The notes below the pieces were generated by a model. That model saw only the letters and a list, made by a program, of their open reading frames with translations, made no database searches and had not been told where the DNA came from. Of a DNA stretch of 64,000 nucleotides, positions 37,908-50,062 are shown piece after piece. Each line of letters begins with the position of its first letter. Within the stretch, counting starts at the first letter, position 1. The DNA is taken from NCBI RefSeq assembly GCF_050947335.1, contig NW_027473348.1:756501-820500 (forward strand). Reading direction: 5' to 3'. This stretch comes from Megachile rotundata (taxonomy: Eukaryota; Arthropoda; Insecta; Hymenoptera; Megachilidae). Made by a program: the position numbers and the translations under genes.

Positions 37908-40324
37908 CTATTTTGATTGTGCTATTGTGATTGTGTGATTGTGATTGTGTGATTGTGATTGTGCGATCGTGATTGTGTGATTGTGATTGTGTGATCGTGA
38001 CTGTGTGATCGTGACTGAGTGGTCGTGTGTGTGTGATCGTGATTGTGGGTTTGTGACTGTGTGATTGTGTGATTGTGATTGTGTGACTGTGATTGTGTGA
38101 CTGTGATTGTGGGATTGTGACTGTGTGATCGTGATTGTGTGATCGTGATTGTGGGATTGTGATTGTGGGATTGTGACTGTGTGATGGTGTGATTGCGATG
38201 GTGTGATTGTGATTGTGTGATCGTGATTGTGGGATCGTGATTCTGTGATCGTGATTGTGTGATCGTGATTGTGTGATCGCGATTGTGTGATCGTGATTGT
38301 GTGGCCGTGATTGTGTGATCGTGATTGTGCGATCGTGTTTGTGTGATCGTGATTGTGATTTTGGTTGTGTGATTGTGATTGTGTGACTGTGATTGTGTGA
38401 TCGTGATTGTGCGATCGTGATTGTGTGATCGTGATTGTGTGATCGTGATTGTGTGATCGTGATTGTGTGATCGTGATTGTGTGGTCGTGATTGTGGGATC
38501 GTAATTGTGTGATCCTGTTTGTGTGATCGTGATTGTGATTGAGATTGTGTGATTGTGATTGTGTGACTGTGATTGTGTGACTGTGATTGTGTGATCGTGA
38601 TTGTGTGATCGTGATTGTGTGATCGTGATTGTGTGATCGTGATTGTGTGATCGTGATTGTGTGATCGTGAATGTGTGATCGTGATTGTGTGATTGTGTTA
38701 TTGTGATTGCGCGATTGTGATTGCGCGATTGTGATTGCGTGATTGTGTGATTGTGTGATCGTGATTGTGCGATCGTGATTGTGCGATCGTGTTTGTGCGA
38801 TCGTGATTGTGCGATCGTGATTGTGCGATCGTGATTGTGCGATCGTGATTGTGCGATCGTGATTGTGCGATCGTGATTGTGCGATCGTGATTGTGCGATC
38901 GTGATTGTGCGATCGTGATTGTGCGATCGTGATTGTGCGATCGTGATTGTGCGATCGTGATTGTGCGATCGTGATTGTGCGATCGTGATTGTGCGATCGT
39001 GATTGTGCGACCGTGATTGTGCGATCGTGATTGTGCGATCGTGATTGTGTGGTCGTGATTGTGTGATCGTAATTGTGTGATCCTGTTTGTGTGATCGTGA
39101 TTGTGATTGAGATTGTGTGATTGTGATTGTGTGACTGTGATTGTGTGATCGTGATTGTGTGATCGTGATTGTGTGATCGTGATTGTGTGATCGTGATTGT
39201 GTGATCGTGATTGTGGGATTGTGACTGTGTCATTGTGTGATCGTGATTGTGTGGCCGTGATTGTGTGATCGTGATTGTGCGATCGTGTTTGTGTGATCGT
39301 GATTGTGATTTTGGTTGTGTAATTGTGATTGTGTGACTGTGATTGTGTGATCGTGATTGTGCGATCGCGATTGTGTGATCGTGATTGTGTGATCGTGATT
39401 GTGTGATCGTGATTGTGTGGTCGTGATTGTGTGATCGTAATTGTGTGATCCTGTTTGTGTGATCGTGATTGTGATTGTGATTGTGTGACTGTGATTGTGT
39501 GACTGTGATTGTGTGACTGTGATTGTGTGATCGTGATTGTGTGATTGTGATTGTGTGATCGTGATTGTGTGATCGTGATTGTGTGATCGTGATTGTGGGA
39601 TTGTGACTGTGTCATTGTGTGATCGTGATTGTGATTGTGTGATTGTGTGGGTGTGATTATGGGATTGTGATTGTGATTGTATGATTGTGATTGTGTGATT
39701 GTGATTGCGTGATTGTAATTGCGTGATTGTGGTTGCGTGATTGTGATATCGTGATGGTGATTGTGTGATGGTGATTGTGTGATTGTGATTGTGATTGTGA
39801 TTGTGCGATTGTGATTGTGCGATTGTGTTTGTGATTGTGATTGTGATTGTGTGATTGTGTGATTGTGATTGTGTGATTGTGATTGTGTGACTGTGATTGT
39901 GTGACTGTGATTGTGGGATTGTGATTGTGATTGTGTGACTGTGGTTGTGTGGTTGCGATTGTGGGATTGTGATTGTGTGATTGTGTGATCGTGACTGTGC
40001 GATCGTGATTGTGTGATCGTGATTGTGTGATTGTGATTGTGATTGTGTGACTGTGTGATTGTGATTGTGTGATCGTGATTGCGTGATCGTGATTGTGTGA
40101 TCGTTATTGTGTGATTGTGTTATTGTGATTGTGTGATTGTGATTGTGTTATTGAGTGATTGTGATTGTGTGATTGTGATTGTGTGACTGTGATTGTGTGA
40201 CTGTGATTGTGTGATTGTGATTGTGGGATTGTGATTGTGATTGTGTGATTGTGATTGTGTGATTGTGATTGTGTGATTGTGATTGTGTGATCGTGATTGT
40301 GTGTTCGTGATTGTGGGTTTGTGA
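37908..40324. repeat. gcgatcg/ggccg section of the super-repeat (copy 2)
   Basis: Starts at ctatttt, then matches copy 1 from about 15650: gactgagtggtcg, ggccg (38303, 39253), two gcgcg units (38709, 38723), gcgatcg array and gatatcg near 39745. The offset to copy 1 changes only by small steps (22,281, 22,269, 22,267), so divergence is low. Confidence 0.9.
38755..39050. repeat. gcgatcg-type 14-mer array (about 20 units)
   Basis: Counterpart of 16480-16775, with the same gtgttt and cgaccg positions. Confidence 0.9.
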
Positions 40325-40552
40325 CTATATGATTGTGTGATTGTGATTGAGTGATTGTGATTGTGTGATTGTGATTGTGTGATTGTGATTGTGTGACTGT
40401 GATTGTGTGACTGTGATTGTGTGATCGTGATTGTGTGATCGTGATTGTGTGATCGTGATTGTGTGATCGTGATTGTGTGATCGTGATTGTGCGATCGTGA
40501 ATGTGTGATCGTGATTGTGTGATTGTGTTATTGTGATTGTGTTATTGTGATT
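40325..40552. repeat. ctatatg landmark and lead-in (copy 2)
   Basis: Counterpart of 18058-18285 at offset 22,267. Confidence 0.87.
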
Positions 40553-41574
40553 GCGCGACTGTGATTGCGCGCTTGTGATTGCGCGATAGTGATTGCGCGA
40601 TTGTGATTGCGCGCTTGTGATTGCGCGATAGTGATTGCGCGATTGTGATTGCGCGATTTTGATTGCGCGATTGTGATTGCGCGATTGTGATTGCGCGATT
40701 GTGATTGCGCGATTGTGATTGCGCGATTGTGATTGCGCGATTGTGATTGCGCGATTGTGATTGCGCGATTGTGATTGCGCGATTGTGATTGCGCGATTGT
40801 GATTGCGCGATTGTGATTGCGCGATTGTGATTGCGCGATTGTGATTGCGCGATTGTGATTGCGCGATTGTGATTGCGCGATTGTGATTGCGCGATTGTGA
40901 TTGCGCGATTGTGATTGCGCGATTGTGATTGCGCGATTGTGATTGCGCGATTGTGATTGCGCGATTGTGATTGCGCGATTGTGATTGCGCGATTGTGATT
41001 GCGCGATTGTGATTGCGCGATTGTGATTGCGCGATTGTGATTGCGCGATTGTGATTGCGCGATTGTGATTGCGCGATTGTGATTGCGCGATTGTGATTGC
41101 GCGATTGTGATTGCGCGATTGTGATTGCGCGATTGTGATTGCGCGATTGTGATTGCGCGATTGTGATTGCGCGATTGTGATTGCGCGATTGTGATTGCGC
41201 GATTGTGATTGCGCGATTGTGATTGCGCGATTGTGATTGCGCGATTGTGATTGCGCGATTGTGATTGCGCGATTGTGATTGCGCGATTGTGATTGCGCGA
41301 TTGTGATTGCGCGATTGTGATTGCGCGATTGTGATTGCGCGATTGTGATTGCGCGATTGTGATTGCGCGATTGTGATTGCGCGATTGTGATTGCGCGATT
41401 GTGATTGCGCGATTGTGATTGCGCGATTGTGATTGCGCGATTGTGATTGCGCGATTGTGATTGCGCGATTGTGATTGCGCGATTGTGATTGCGCGATTGT
41501 GATTGCGCGATTGTGATTGCGCGATTGTGATTGCGCGATTGTGATTGCGCGATTGTGATTGCGCGATTGTGATT
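40553..41574. repeat. large gcgcg-type array, 73 units (copy 2)
   Basis: gcgcg every 14 bp from 40553 to 41561, giving exactly 73 units. The left-edge variant order (actg, cttg, atag, attg, cttg, atag, attg, tttg) is identical to copy 1. The 12-unit difference lies in the uniform part. Confidence 0.95.
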
Positions 41575-42038
41575 GTGTGATTGTGATTGTGTGATCGTGA
41601 TTGTGTGATTGTGATTGTGTGATCGTGATTGTGTGATCGTGATTGTGCGATCGTGATTGTGTGATCGTGATTGTGTGATCGCAATTGTGGGATTGTGACT
41701 TTGTGATTGTGTGATTGTGATTGTGATTGTGGCAGTGTGATTGTGTGATTGTGGTTGTGTGATTGTGATTGTGTGACTGTGATTGTGTGATTGTGATTGT
41801 GGGATTGTGATTGGGTGATTGTGTGATCGTGATTGTGTGATAGTGATTGTGTGATAGTGATTGTGTGATCGTAATTGTGTGATCGTGATTGTGTGATCGT
41901 GATTGTGTGATCGTGATTGTGTGATCGTGATTGTGTGATTGTGTTATTGTGATTGTGTGATTCTGATTGTGTGATTGTGATTGTGTGATCGTGACTGTGT
42001 GGTCGTGATTGTGTGATCGTGATTGTGGGATTGTGACT
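41575..42038. repeat. cgcaattg cassette
   Basis: cgcaattg at 41680, gactttg, ggcagtg, gattgggtg, gatag doublet, gttattg. Unlike its homologue at 19476, it runs into the array without a gatcttg unit. Confidence 0.87.
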
Positions 42039-42366
42039 GTGTGATTGTGATTGTGTGATTGTGATTGTGTGATTGTGATTGTGTGATTGTGATTGTGTGA
42101 TTGTGATTGTGTGATTGTGATTGTGTGATTGTGATTGTGTGATTGTGATTGTGTGATTGTGATTGTGTGATTGTGATTGTGTGATTGTGATTGTGTGATT
42201 GTGATTGTGTGATTGTGATTGTGTGATTGTGATTGTGTGATTGTGATTGTGTGATTGTGATTGTGTGATTGTGATTGTGTGATTGTGATTGTGTGATTGT
42301 GATTGTGTGATTGTGATTGTGTGATTGTGATTGTGTGATTGTGATTGTGTGATTGTGATTGTGATT
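42039..42366. repeat. canonical 14-mer array (about 24 units)
   Basis: Uniform canonical units, ending with the same 6-mer phase shift as 19966-20250. Confidence 0.87.
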
Positions 42367-43094
42367 GTGTGATTGTGATTGTGTGATTGTGATTGTGTGA
42401 TTGTGATTGTGTGATTGTGATTGTGCGATCGTGTTTGTGTGATCGTGATTGTGATTTTGGTTGTGTGATTGTGATTGTGTGACTGTGATTGTGTGATCGT
42501 GATTGTGCGATCGTGATTGTGTGATCGTGATTGTGTGATCGTGATTGCGTGATCGTGATTGTGTGGTCGTGATTGTGTGATCGTAATTGTGTGATCCTGT
42601 TTGTGTGATCGTGATTGTGATTGAGATTGTGTGATTGTGATTGTGTGACTGTGATTGTGTGACTGTGATTGTGTGATCGTGATTGTGTGGCCGTGATTGT
42701 GTGATCGTGATTGTGCGATCGTGTTTGTGTGATCGTGATTGTGATTTTGGTTGTGTGATTGTGATTGTGTGACTGTGATTGTGTGATCGTGATTGTGCGA
42801 TCGTGATTGTGTGATCGTGATTGTGTGATCGTGATTGTGTGATCGTGATTGTGTGGTCGTGATTGTGTGATCGTAATTGTGTGATCCTGTTTGTGTGATC
42901 GTGATTGTGATTGAGATTGTGTGATTGTGATTGTGTGACTGTGATTGTGTGACTGTGATTGTGTGATCGTGATTGTGTGATCGTGATTGTGTGATCGTGA
43001 TTGTGTGATCGTGATTGTGTGATCGTGATTGTGTGATCGTGAATGTGTGATCGTGATTGTGTGATTGTGTTATTGTGATTGTGTTATTGTGATT
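42367..43094. repeat. paired 290-bp gattttggttg segments (copy 2)
   Basis: gatcgtgttt at 42431 and 42721 with gattttggttg, cctgttt and attgag, as in 20251-20981 (offset 22,113). Confidence 0.87.
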
Positions 43095-44242
43095 GCGCGA
43101 TTGTGATTGCGCGCTTGTGATTGCGCGATAGTGATTGCGCGATTGTGATTGCGCGCTTGTGATTGCGCGATAGTGATTGCGCGATTGTGATTGCGCGATT
43201 TTGATTGCGCGATTTTGATTGCGCGATTGTGATTGCGCGATTGTGATTGCGCGATTGTGATTGCGCGATTGTGATTGCGCGATTGTGATTGCGCGATTGT
43301 GATTGCGCGATTGTGATTGCGCGATTGTGATTGCGCGATTGTGATTGCGCGATTGTGATTGCGCGATTGTGATTGCGCGATTGTGATTGCGCGATTGTGA
43401 TTGCGCGATTGTGATTGCGCGATTGTGATTGCGCGATTGTGATTGCGCGATTGTGATTGCGCGATTGTGATTGCGCGATTGTGATTGCGCGATTGTGATT
43501 GCGCGATTGTGATTGCGCGATTGTGATTGCGCGATTGTGATTGCGCGATTGTGATTGCGCGATTGTGATTGCGCGATTGTGATTGCGCGATTGTGATTGC
43601 GCGATTGTGATTGCGCGATTGTGATTGCGCGATTGTGATTGCGCGATTGTGATTGCGCGATTGTGATTGCGCGATTGTGATTGCGCGATTGTGATTGCGC
43701 GATTGTGATTGCGCGATTGTGATTGCGCGATTGTGATTGCGCGATTGTGATTGCGCGATTGTGATTGCGCGATTGTGATTGCGCGATTGTGATTGCGCGA
43801 TTGTGATTGCGCGATTGTGATTGCGCGATTGTGATTGCGCGATTGTGATTGCGCGATTGTGATTGCGCGATTGTGATTGCGCGATTGTGATTGCGCGATT
43901 GTGATTGCGCGATTGTGATTGCGCGATTGTGATTGCGCGATTGTGATTGCGCGATTGTGATTGCGCGATTGTGATTGCGCGATTGTGATTGCGCGATTGT
44001 GATTGCGCGATTGTGATTGCGCGATTGTGATTGCGCGATTGTGATTGCGCGATTGTGATTGCGCGATTGTGATTGCGCGATTGTGATTGCGCGATTGTGA
44101 TTGCGCGATTGTGATTGCGCGATTGTGATTGCGCGATTGTGATTGCGCGATTGTGATTGCGCGATTGTGATTGCGCGATTGTGATTGCGCGATTGTGATT
44201 GCGCGATTGTGATTGCGCGATTGTGATTGCGCGATTGTGATT
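43095..44242. repeat. large gcgcg-type array, 82 units (copy 2)
   Basis: gcgcg from 43095 to 44229. Left edge again (attg, cttg, atag) twice, attg, tttg, tttg. Right edge passes into four gtgcg units, against two in copy 1. Confidence 0.95.
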
Positions 44243-44764
44243 GTGCGATTGTGATTGTGCGATTGTGATTGTGCGATTGTGATTGTGCGATTGTGATTGT
44301 GTGATTGTGATTGTGTGATTGTGATTGTGTGATCGTGATTGTGTGATCGTGATTGTGCGATCGTGATTGTGTGATCGTGATTGTGTGATCGCAATTGTGG
44401 GATTGTGACTTTGTGATTGTGTGATTGTGATTGTGATTGTGGCAGTGTGATTGTGTGATTGTGGTTGTGTGATTGTGATTGTGTGACTGTGATTGTGTGA
44501 TTGTGATTGTGGGATTGTGATTGGGTGATTGTGTGATCGTGATTGTGTGATAGTGATTGTGTGATAGTGATTGTGTGATCGTAATTGTGTGATCGTGATT
44601 GTGTGATCGTGATTGTGTGATCGTGATTGTGTGATCGTGATTGTGTGATTGTGTTATTGTGATTGTGTGATTCTGATTGTGTGATTGTGATTGTGTGATC
44701 GTGACTGTGTGATCGTGATTGTGTGATCGTGATTGTGGGATTGTGACTGTGTGATTGTGTGATC
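44243..44764. repeat. cgcaattg cassette
   Basis: Four gtgcg units, canonical and gatcg units, cgcaattg (44390), gactttg, ggcagtg, gattgggtg, gatag doublet, gatcttg. Counterpart of 22144-22625. Confidence 0.87.
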
Positions 44765-45398
44765 TTGATTGTGATTGTGTGATTGTGATTGTGTGATTGT
44801 GATTGTGTGATTGTGATTGTGTGATTGTGATTGTGTGATTGTGATTGTGTGATTGTGATTGTGTGATTGTGATTGTGTGATTGTGATTGTGTGATTGTGA
44901 TTGTGTGATTGTGATTGTGTGATTGTGATTGTGTGATTGTGATTGTGTGATTGTGATTTTGTGATTGTGATTGTGTGATTGTGATTGTGTGATTGTGATT
45001 GTGTGATTGTGATTGTGTGATTGTGATTGTGTGATTGTGATTGTGTGATTGTGATTGTGTGATTGTGATTGTGTGATTGTGATTGTGTGATTGTGATTGT
45101 GTGATTGTGATTGTGTGATTGTGATTGTGTGATTGTGATTGTGTGATTGTGATTGTGTGATTGTGATTGTGTGATTGTGATTGTGTGATTGTGATTGTGT
45201 GATTGTGATTGTGTGATTGTGATTGTGTGATTGTGATTGTGTGATTGTGATTGTGTGATTGTGATTGTGTGATTGTGATTGTGTGATTGTGATTGTGTGA
45301 TTGTGATTGTGTGATTGTGATTGTGTGATTGTGATTGTGTGATTGTGATTGTGTGATTGTGATTGTGTGATTGTGATTGTGTGATTGTGATTGTGTGA
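44765..45398. repeat. canonical 14-mer array (about 45 units)
   Basis: Includes the single gattttgtg marker unit near 44957, shared with 22626-23233. Confidence 0.9.
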
Positions 45399-45802
45399 TC
45401 GTGATTGTGCGATCGTGATTGTGTGATCGTGATTGTGTGGTCGCAATTGTGGGATTGTGACTTTGTGATTGTGTGATTGTGATTGTGATTGTGGCAGTGT
45501 GATTGTGTGATTGTGGTTGTGTGATTGTGATTGTGTGACTGTGATTGTGTGATTGTGATTGTGGGATTGTGATTGTGTGATTGTGTGATCGTGATTGTGT
45601 GATAGTGATTGTGTGATAGTGATTGTGTGATCGTGATTGTGTGATCGTGATTGTGTGATCGTGATTGTGTGATCGTGATTGTGTGATTGTGTTATTGTGA
45701 TTGTGTGATTCTGATTGTGTGATTGTGATTGTGTGATCGTGACTGTGTGATCGTGATTGTGTGATCGTGATTGTGGGATTGTGACTGTGTGATTGTGTGA
45801 TC
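45399..45802. repeat. cgcaattg cassette
   Basis: gtggtcgcaattg at 45442, otherwise as 23234-23640. Confidence 0.87.
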
Positions 45803-46290
45803 TTGATTGTGATTGTGTGATTGTGATTGTGTGATTGTGATTGTGTGATTGTGATTGTGTGATTGTGATTGTGTGATTGTGATTGTGTGATTGTGATTGT
45901 GTGATTGTGATTGTGTGATTGTGATTGTGTGATTGTGATTGTGTGATTGTGATTGTGTGATTGTGATTGTGTGATTGTGATTGTGTGATTGTGATTGTGT
46001 GATTGTGATTGTGTGATTGTGATTGTGTGATTGTGATTGTGTGATTGTGATTGCGTGATTGTGATTGCGTGATTGTGATTGCGTGATTGTGATTGCGTGA
46101 TTGTGATTGCGTGATTGTGATTGTGTGATTGTGATTGTGTGATTGTGATTGTGTGATTGTGATTGTGTGATTGTGATTGTGTGATTGTGATTGTGTGATT
46201 GTGATTGTGTGATTGTGATTGTGTGATTGTGATTGTGTGATTGTGATTGTGTGATTGTGATTGTGTGATTGTGATTGTGTGATTGTGATT
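45803..46290. repeat. canonical array with five gcgtg units
   Basis: Five adjacent gcgtg units near 46052-46110; the two homologous arrays have four. Confidence 0.88.
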
Positions 46291-47080
46291 GTGTGATCGT
46301 GATTGTGCGATCGTGATTGTGTGATCGTGATTGTGTGGTCGCAATTGTGGGATTGTGACTTTGTGATTGTGTGATTGTGATTGTGATTGTGGCAGTGTGA
46401 TTGTGTGATTGTGGTTGTGTGATTGTGATTGTGTGACTGTGATTGTGTGATTGTGATTGTGGGATTGTGATTGTGTGATTGTGTGATCGTGATTGTGTGA
46501 TAGTGATTGTGTGATAGTGATTGTGTGATCGTGATTGTGTGATCGTGATTGTGTGATCGTGATTGTGTGATCGTGATTGTGTGATTGTGTTATTGTGATT
46601 GTGTGATTCTGATTGTGTGATTGTGATTGTGTGATCGTGACTGTGTCATCGTGATTGTGTGATCGTGATTGTGGGATTGTGACTGTGTGATTGTGTGATC
46701 GTGATTGTGATTGTGTTATTGTGATTGTGTGATTGTGATTGCGTGATTGTGATTGTGCGATCGTCCATGTGTGATCGTGATTGTGTGATCGTGATTGTGC
46801 GATTGTGATTGTGATTGTGTGACTGTGTGATTGTGACTGTGTGACTGTGTGATTGTGATTGTGTGATTGTGATTGTGTGATTGTGATTGTGTGATTGTGA
46901 TTGTGTGATAGTGACTGTGTGATCGTGATTGTGTGATCGTGATTGTGTTTGTGATTGTGTGATTGTGACTGTGGGATTGTGATTGTGTGTTGGTGGTTGT
47001 GTGGTCGTGATTGTGTGATTGTGATTGTGTGATTCTGATTGTGTGCTCGTGATTGTGTGATCGTGATTGTGGGTTTGTGA
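46291..47080. repeat. cgcaattg cassette with tcatcg, gtccatg and gttggtgg (copy 2)
   Basis: cgcaattg 46340, tcatcg near 46647, gtccatg near 46763, gttggtgg near 46988. Counterpart of 24106-24897, including the gtccatg variant. Confidence 0.88.
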
Positions 47081-48200
47081 CTATATGATTGTGTGATTGT
47101 GATTGTGTGATTGTGATTGTGTGATTGTGATTGTGTGATTGTGATTGTGTGATTGTGATTGTGTGATTGTGATTGTGTGATTGTGATTGTGTGATTGTGA
47201 TTGTGTGATTGTGATTGTGTGATTGTGATTGTGTGATTGTGTGATTGTGTGACTGTGATTGTGGGATTGTGACTGTGTGATCGTGATTGTGTGATCGTTA
47301 TTGTGGGATTGTGATTATGGGATTGTGACTGTGTGATTGAGTGATTGTGATTGTGTGATTGTGATTGTGTGACGGTGATTGTGTGATTGTGATTGTGGGA
47401 TTGTGATTGTGGGATTGTGACTGTGTGATCGTGATTGTGTGATCGTTATTGTGGGATTGTGATTATGGGATTGTGACTGTGTGATTGAGTGATGGTGATT
47501 GTGTGATTGTGATTGTGTGATTGTGATTGTGTGACGGTGATTGTGTGATTGTGATTGTGGGATTGTGATTGTGATTGTGTGATTGTGATTGTGTGAGTGT
47601 GACTGTGTGATTGTGATTGTGATTGTGATTGTGTGACTGTGATTGTGTGACTGTGATTGTGTGGTTGTGATTGTGTCATTGTGATTGTGTGATTGTGACT
47701 CTGTGACTGTGATTGTGATATTGTGATTGTGTTATTCTGATTGTGATATTGTGATTGTGTTATTCTGATTGTGTGGTTGTGATTGTGTGATCGTGACTGT
47801 GTGATCGTAATTGTGTGATCGTGATTGTGGGACTGTGACTGTGTGATCGTGATTGTGTGATCGTGATTGTGCGATTGTGACTGTGTGATTGTGTGATTGT
47901 GTGACTGTGCGACTGTGTGACTGTGTGATTGTGATTGTGTGATCGTGATTGTGTGACTGTAGTTGTGGGAGTGTGATTGTGTGGTTGTGTGATCGTGACT
48001 GTGCGATCGTGATTGTGTGATCGTGATTGTGATTGTGTGATTGTGATTGTGTGATTGTGATTGTGTGATTGTGATTGTGTGATCGTGACTGTGTGATCGT
48101 GACTGTGTGGTCGTGTGTGTGTGATCGTGATTGTGGGTTTGTGACTGTGTGATTGTGTGATTGTGATTGTGTGACTGTGATTGTGTGACTGTGATTGTGT
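47081..48200. repeat. ctatatg landmark and lead-in to long canonical array (copy 2)
   Basis: Counterpart of 24898-26027 at offset 22,183, including the gacggtg and gatattg/ttattctg doublets. Confidence 0.88.
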
Positions 48201-50062
48201 GACTGTGATTGTGTGATTGTGATTGTGTGATTGTGATTGTGTGATTGTGATTGTGTGATTGTGATTGTGTGATTGTGATTGTGTGATTGTGATTGTGTGA
48301 TTGTGATTGTGTGATTGTGATTGTGTGATTGTGATTGTGTGATTGTGATTGTGTGATTGTGATTGTGTGATTGTGATTGTGTGATTGTGATTGTGTGATT
48401 GTGATTGTGTGATTGTGATTGTGTGATTGTGATTGTGTGATTGTGATTGTGTGATTGTGATTGTGTGATTGTGATTGTGTGATTGTGATTGTGTGATTGT
48501 GATTGTGTGATTGTGATTGTGTGATTGTGATTGTGTGATTGTGATTGTGTGATTGTGATTGTGTGATTGTGATTGTGTGATTGTGATTGTGTGATTGTGA
48601 TTGTGTGATTGTGATTGTGTGATTGTGATTGTGTGATTGTGATTGTGTGATTGTGATTGTGTGATTGTGATTGTGTGATTGTGATTGTGTGATTGTGATT
48701 GTGTGATTGTGATTGTGTGATTGTGATTGTGTGATTGTGATTGTGTGATTGTGATTGTGTGATTGTGATTGTGTGATTGTGATTGTGTGATTGTGATTGT
48801 GTGATTGTGATTGTGTGATTGTGATTGTGTGATTGTGATTGTGTGATTGTGATTGTGTGATTGTGATTGTGTGATTGTGATTGTGTGATTGTGATTGTGT
48901 GATTGTGATTGTGTGATTGTGATTGTGTGATTGTGATTGTGTGATTGTGATTGTGTGATTGTGATTGTGTGATTGTGATTGTGTGATTGTGATTGTGTGA
49001 TTGTGATTGTGTGATTGTGATTGTGTGATTGTGATTGTGTGATTGTGATTGTGTGATTGTGATTGTGTGATTGTGATTGTGTGATTGTGATTGTGTGATT
49101 GTGATTGTGTGATTGTGATTGTGTGATTGTGATTGTGTGATTGTGATTGTGTGATTGTGATTGTGTGATTGTGATTGTGTGATTGTGATTGTGTGATTGT
49201 GATTGTGTGATTGTGATTGTGTGATTGTGATTGTGTGATTGTGATTGTGTGATTGTGATTGTGTGATTGTGATTGTGTGATTGTGATTGTGTGATTGTGA
49301 TTGTGTGATTGTGATTGTGTGATTGTGATTGTGTGATTGTGATTGTGTGATTGTGATTGTGTGATTGTGATTGTGTGATTGTGATTGTGTGATTGTGATT
49401 GTGTGATTGTGATTGTGTGATTGTGATTGTGTGATTGTGATTGTGTGATTGTGATTGTGTGATTGTGATTGTGTGATTGTGATTGTGTGATTGTGATTGT
49501 GTGATTGTGATTGTGTGATTGTGATTGTGTGATTGTGATTGTGTGATTGTGATTGTGTGATTGTGATTGTGTGATTGTGATTGTGTGATTGTGATTGTGT
49601 GATTGTGATTGTGTGATTGTGATTGTGTGATTGTGATTGTGTGATTGTGATTGTGTGATTGTGATTGTGTGATTGTGATTGTGTGATTGTGATTGTGTGA
49701 TTGTGATTGTGTGATTGTGATTGTGTGATTGTGATTGTGTGATTGTGATTGTGTGATTGTGATTGTGTGATTGTGATTGTGTGATTGTGATTGTGTGATT
49801 GTGATTGTGTGATTGTGATTGTGTGATTGTGATTGTGTGATTGTGATTGTGTGATTGTGATTGTGTGATTGTGATTGTGTGATTGTGATTGTGTGATTGT
49901 GATTGTGTGATTGTGATTGTGTGATTGTGATTGTGTGATTGTGATTGTGTGATTGTGATTGTGTGATTGTGATTGTGTGATTGTGATTGTGTGATTGTGA
50001 TTGTGTGATTGTGATTGTGTGATTGTGATTGTGTGATTGTGATTGTGTGATTGTGATTGTGT
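48201..50062. repeat. long canonical 14-mer array (copy 2, about 132 units)
   Basis: Uniform canonical units; no interrupting variant was seen. It lacks the gaaag unit found in the other two long arrays. It is 546 bp (39 units) longer than the array at 26028. Confidence 0.94.
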
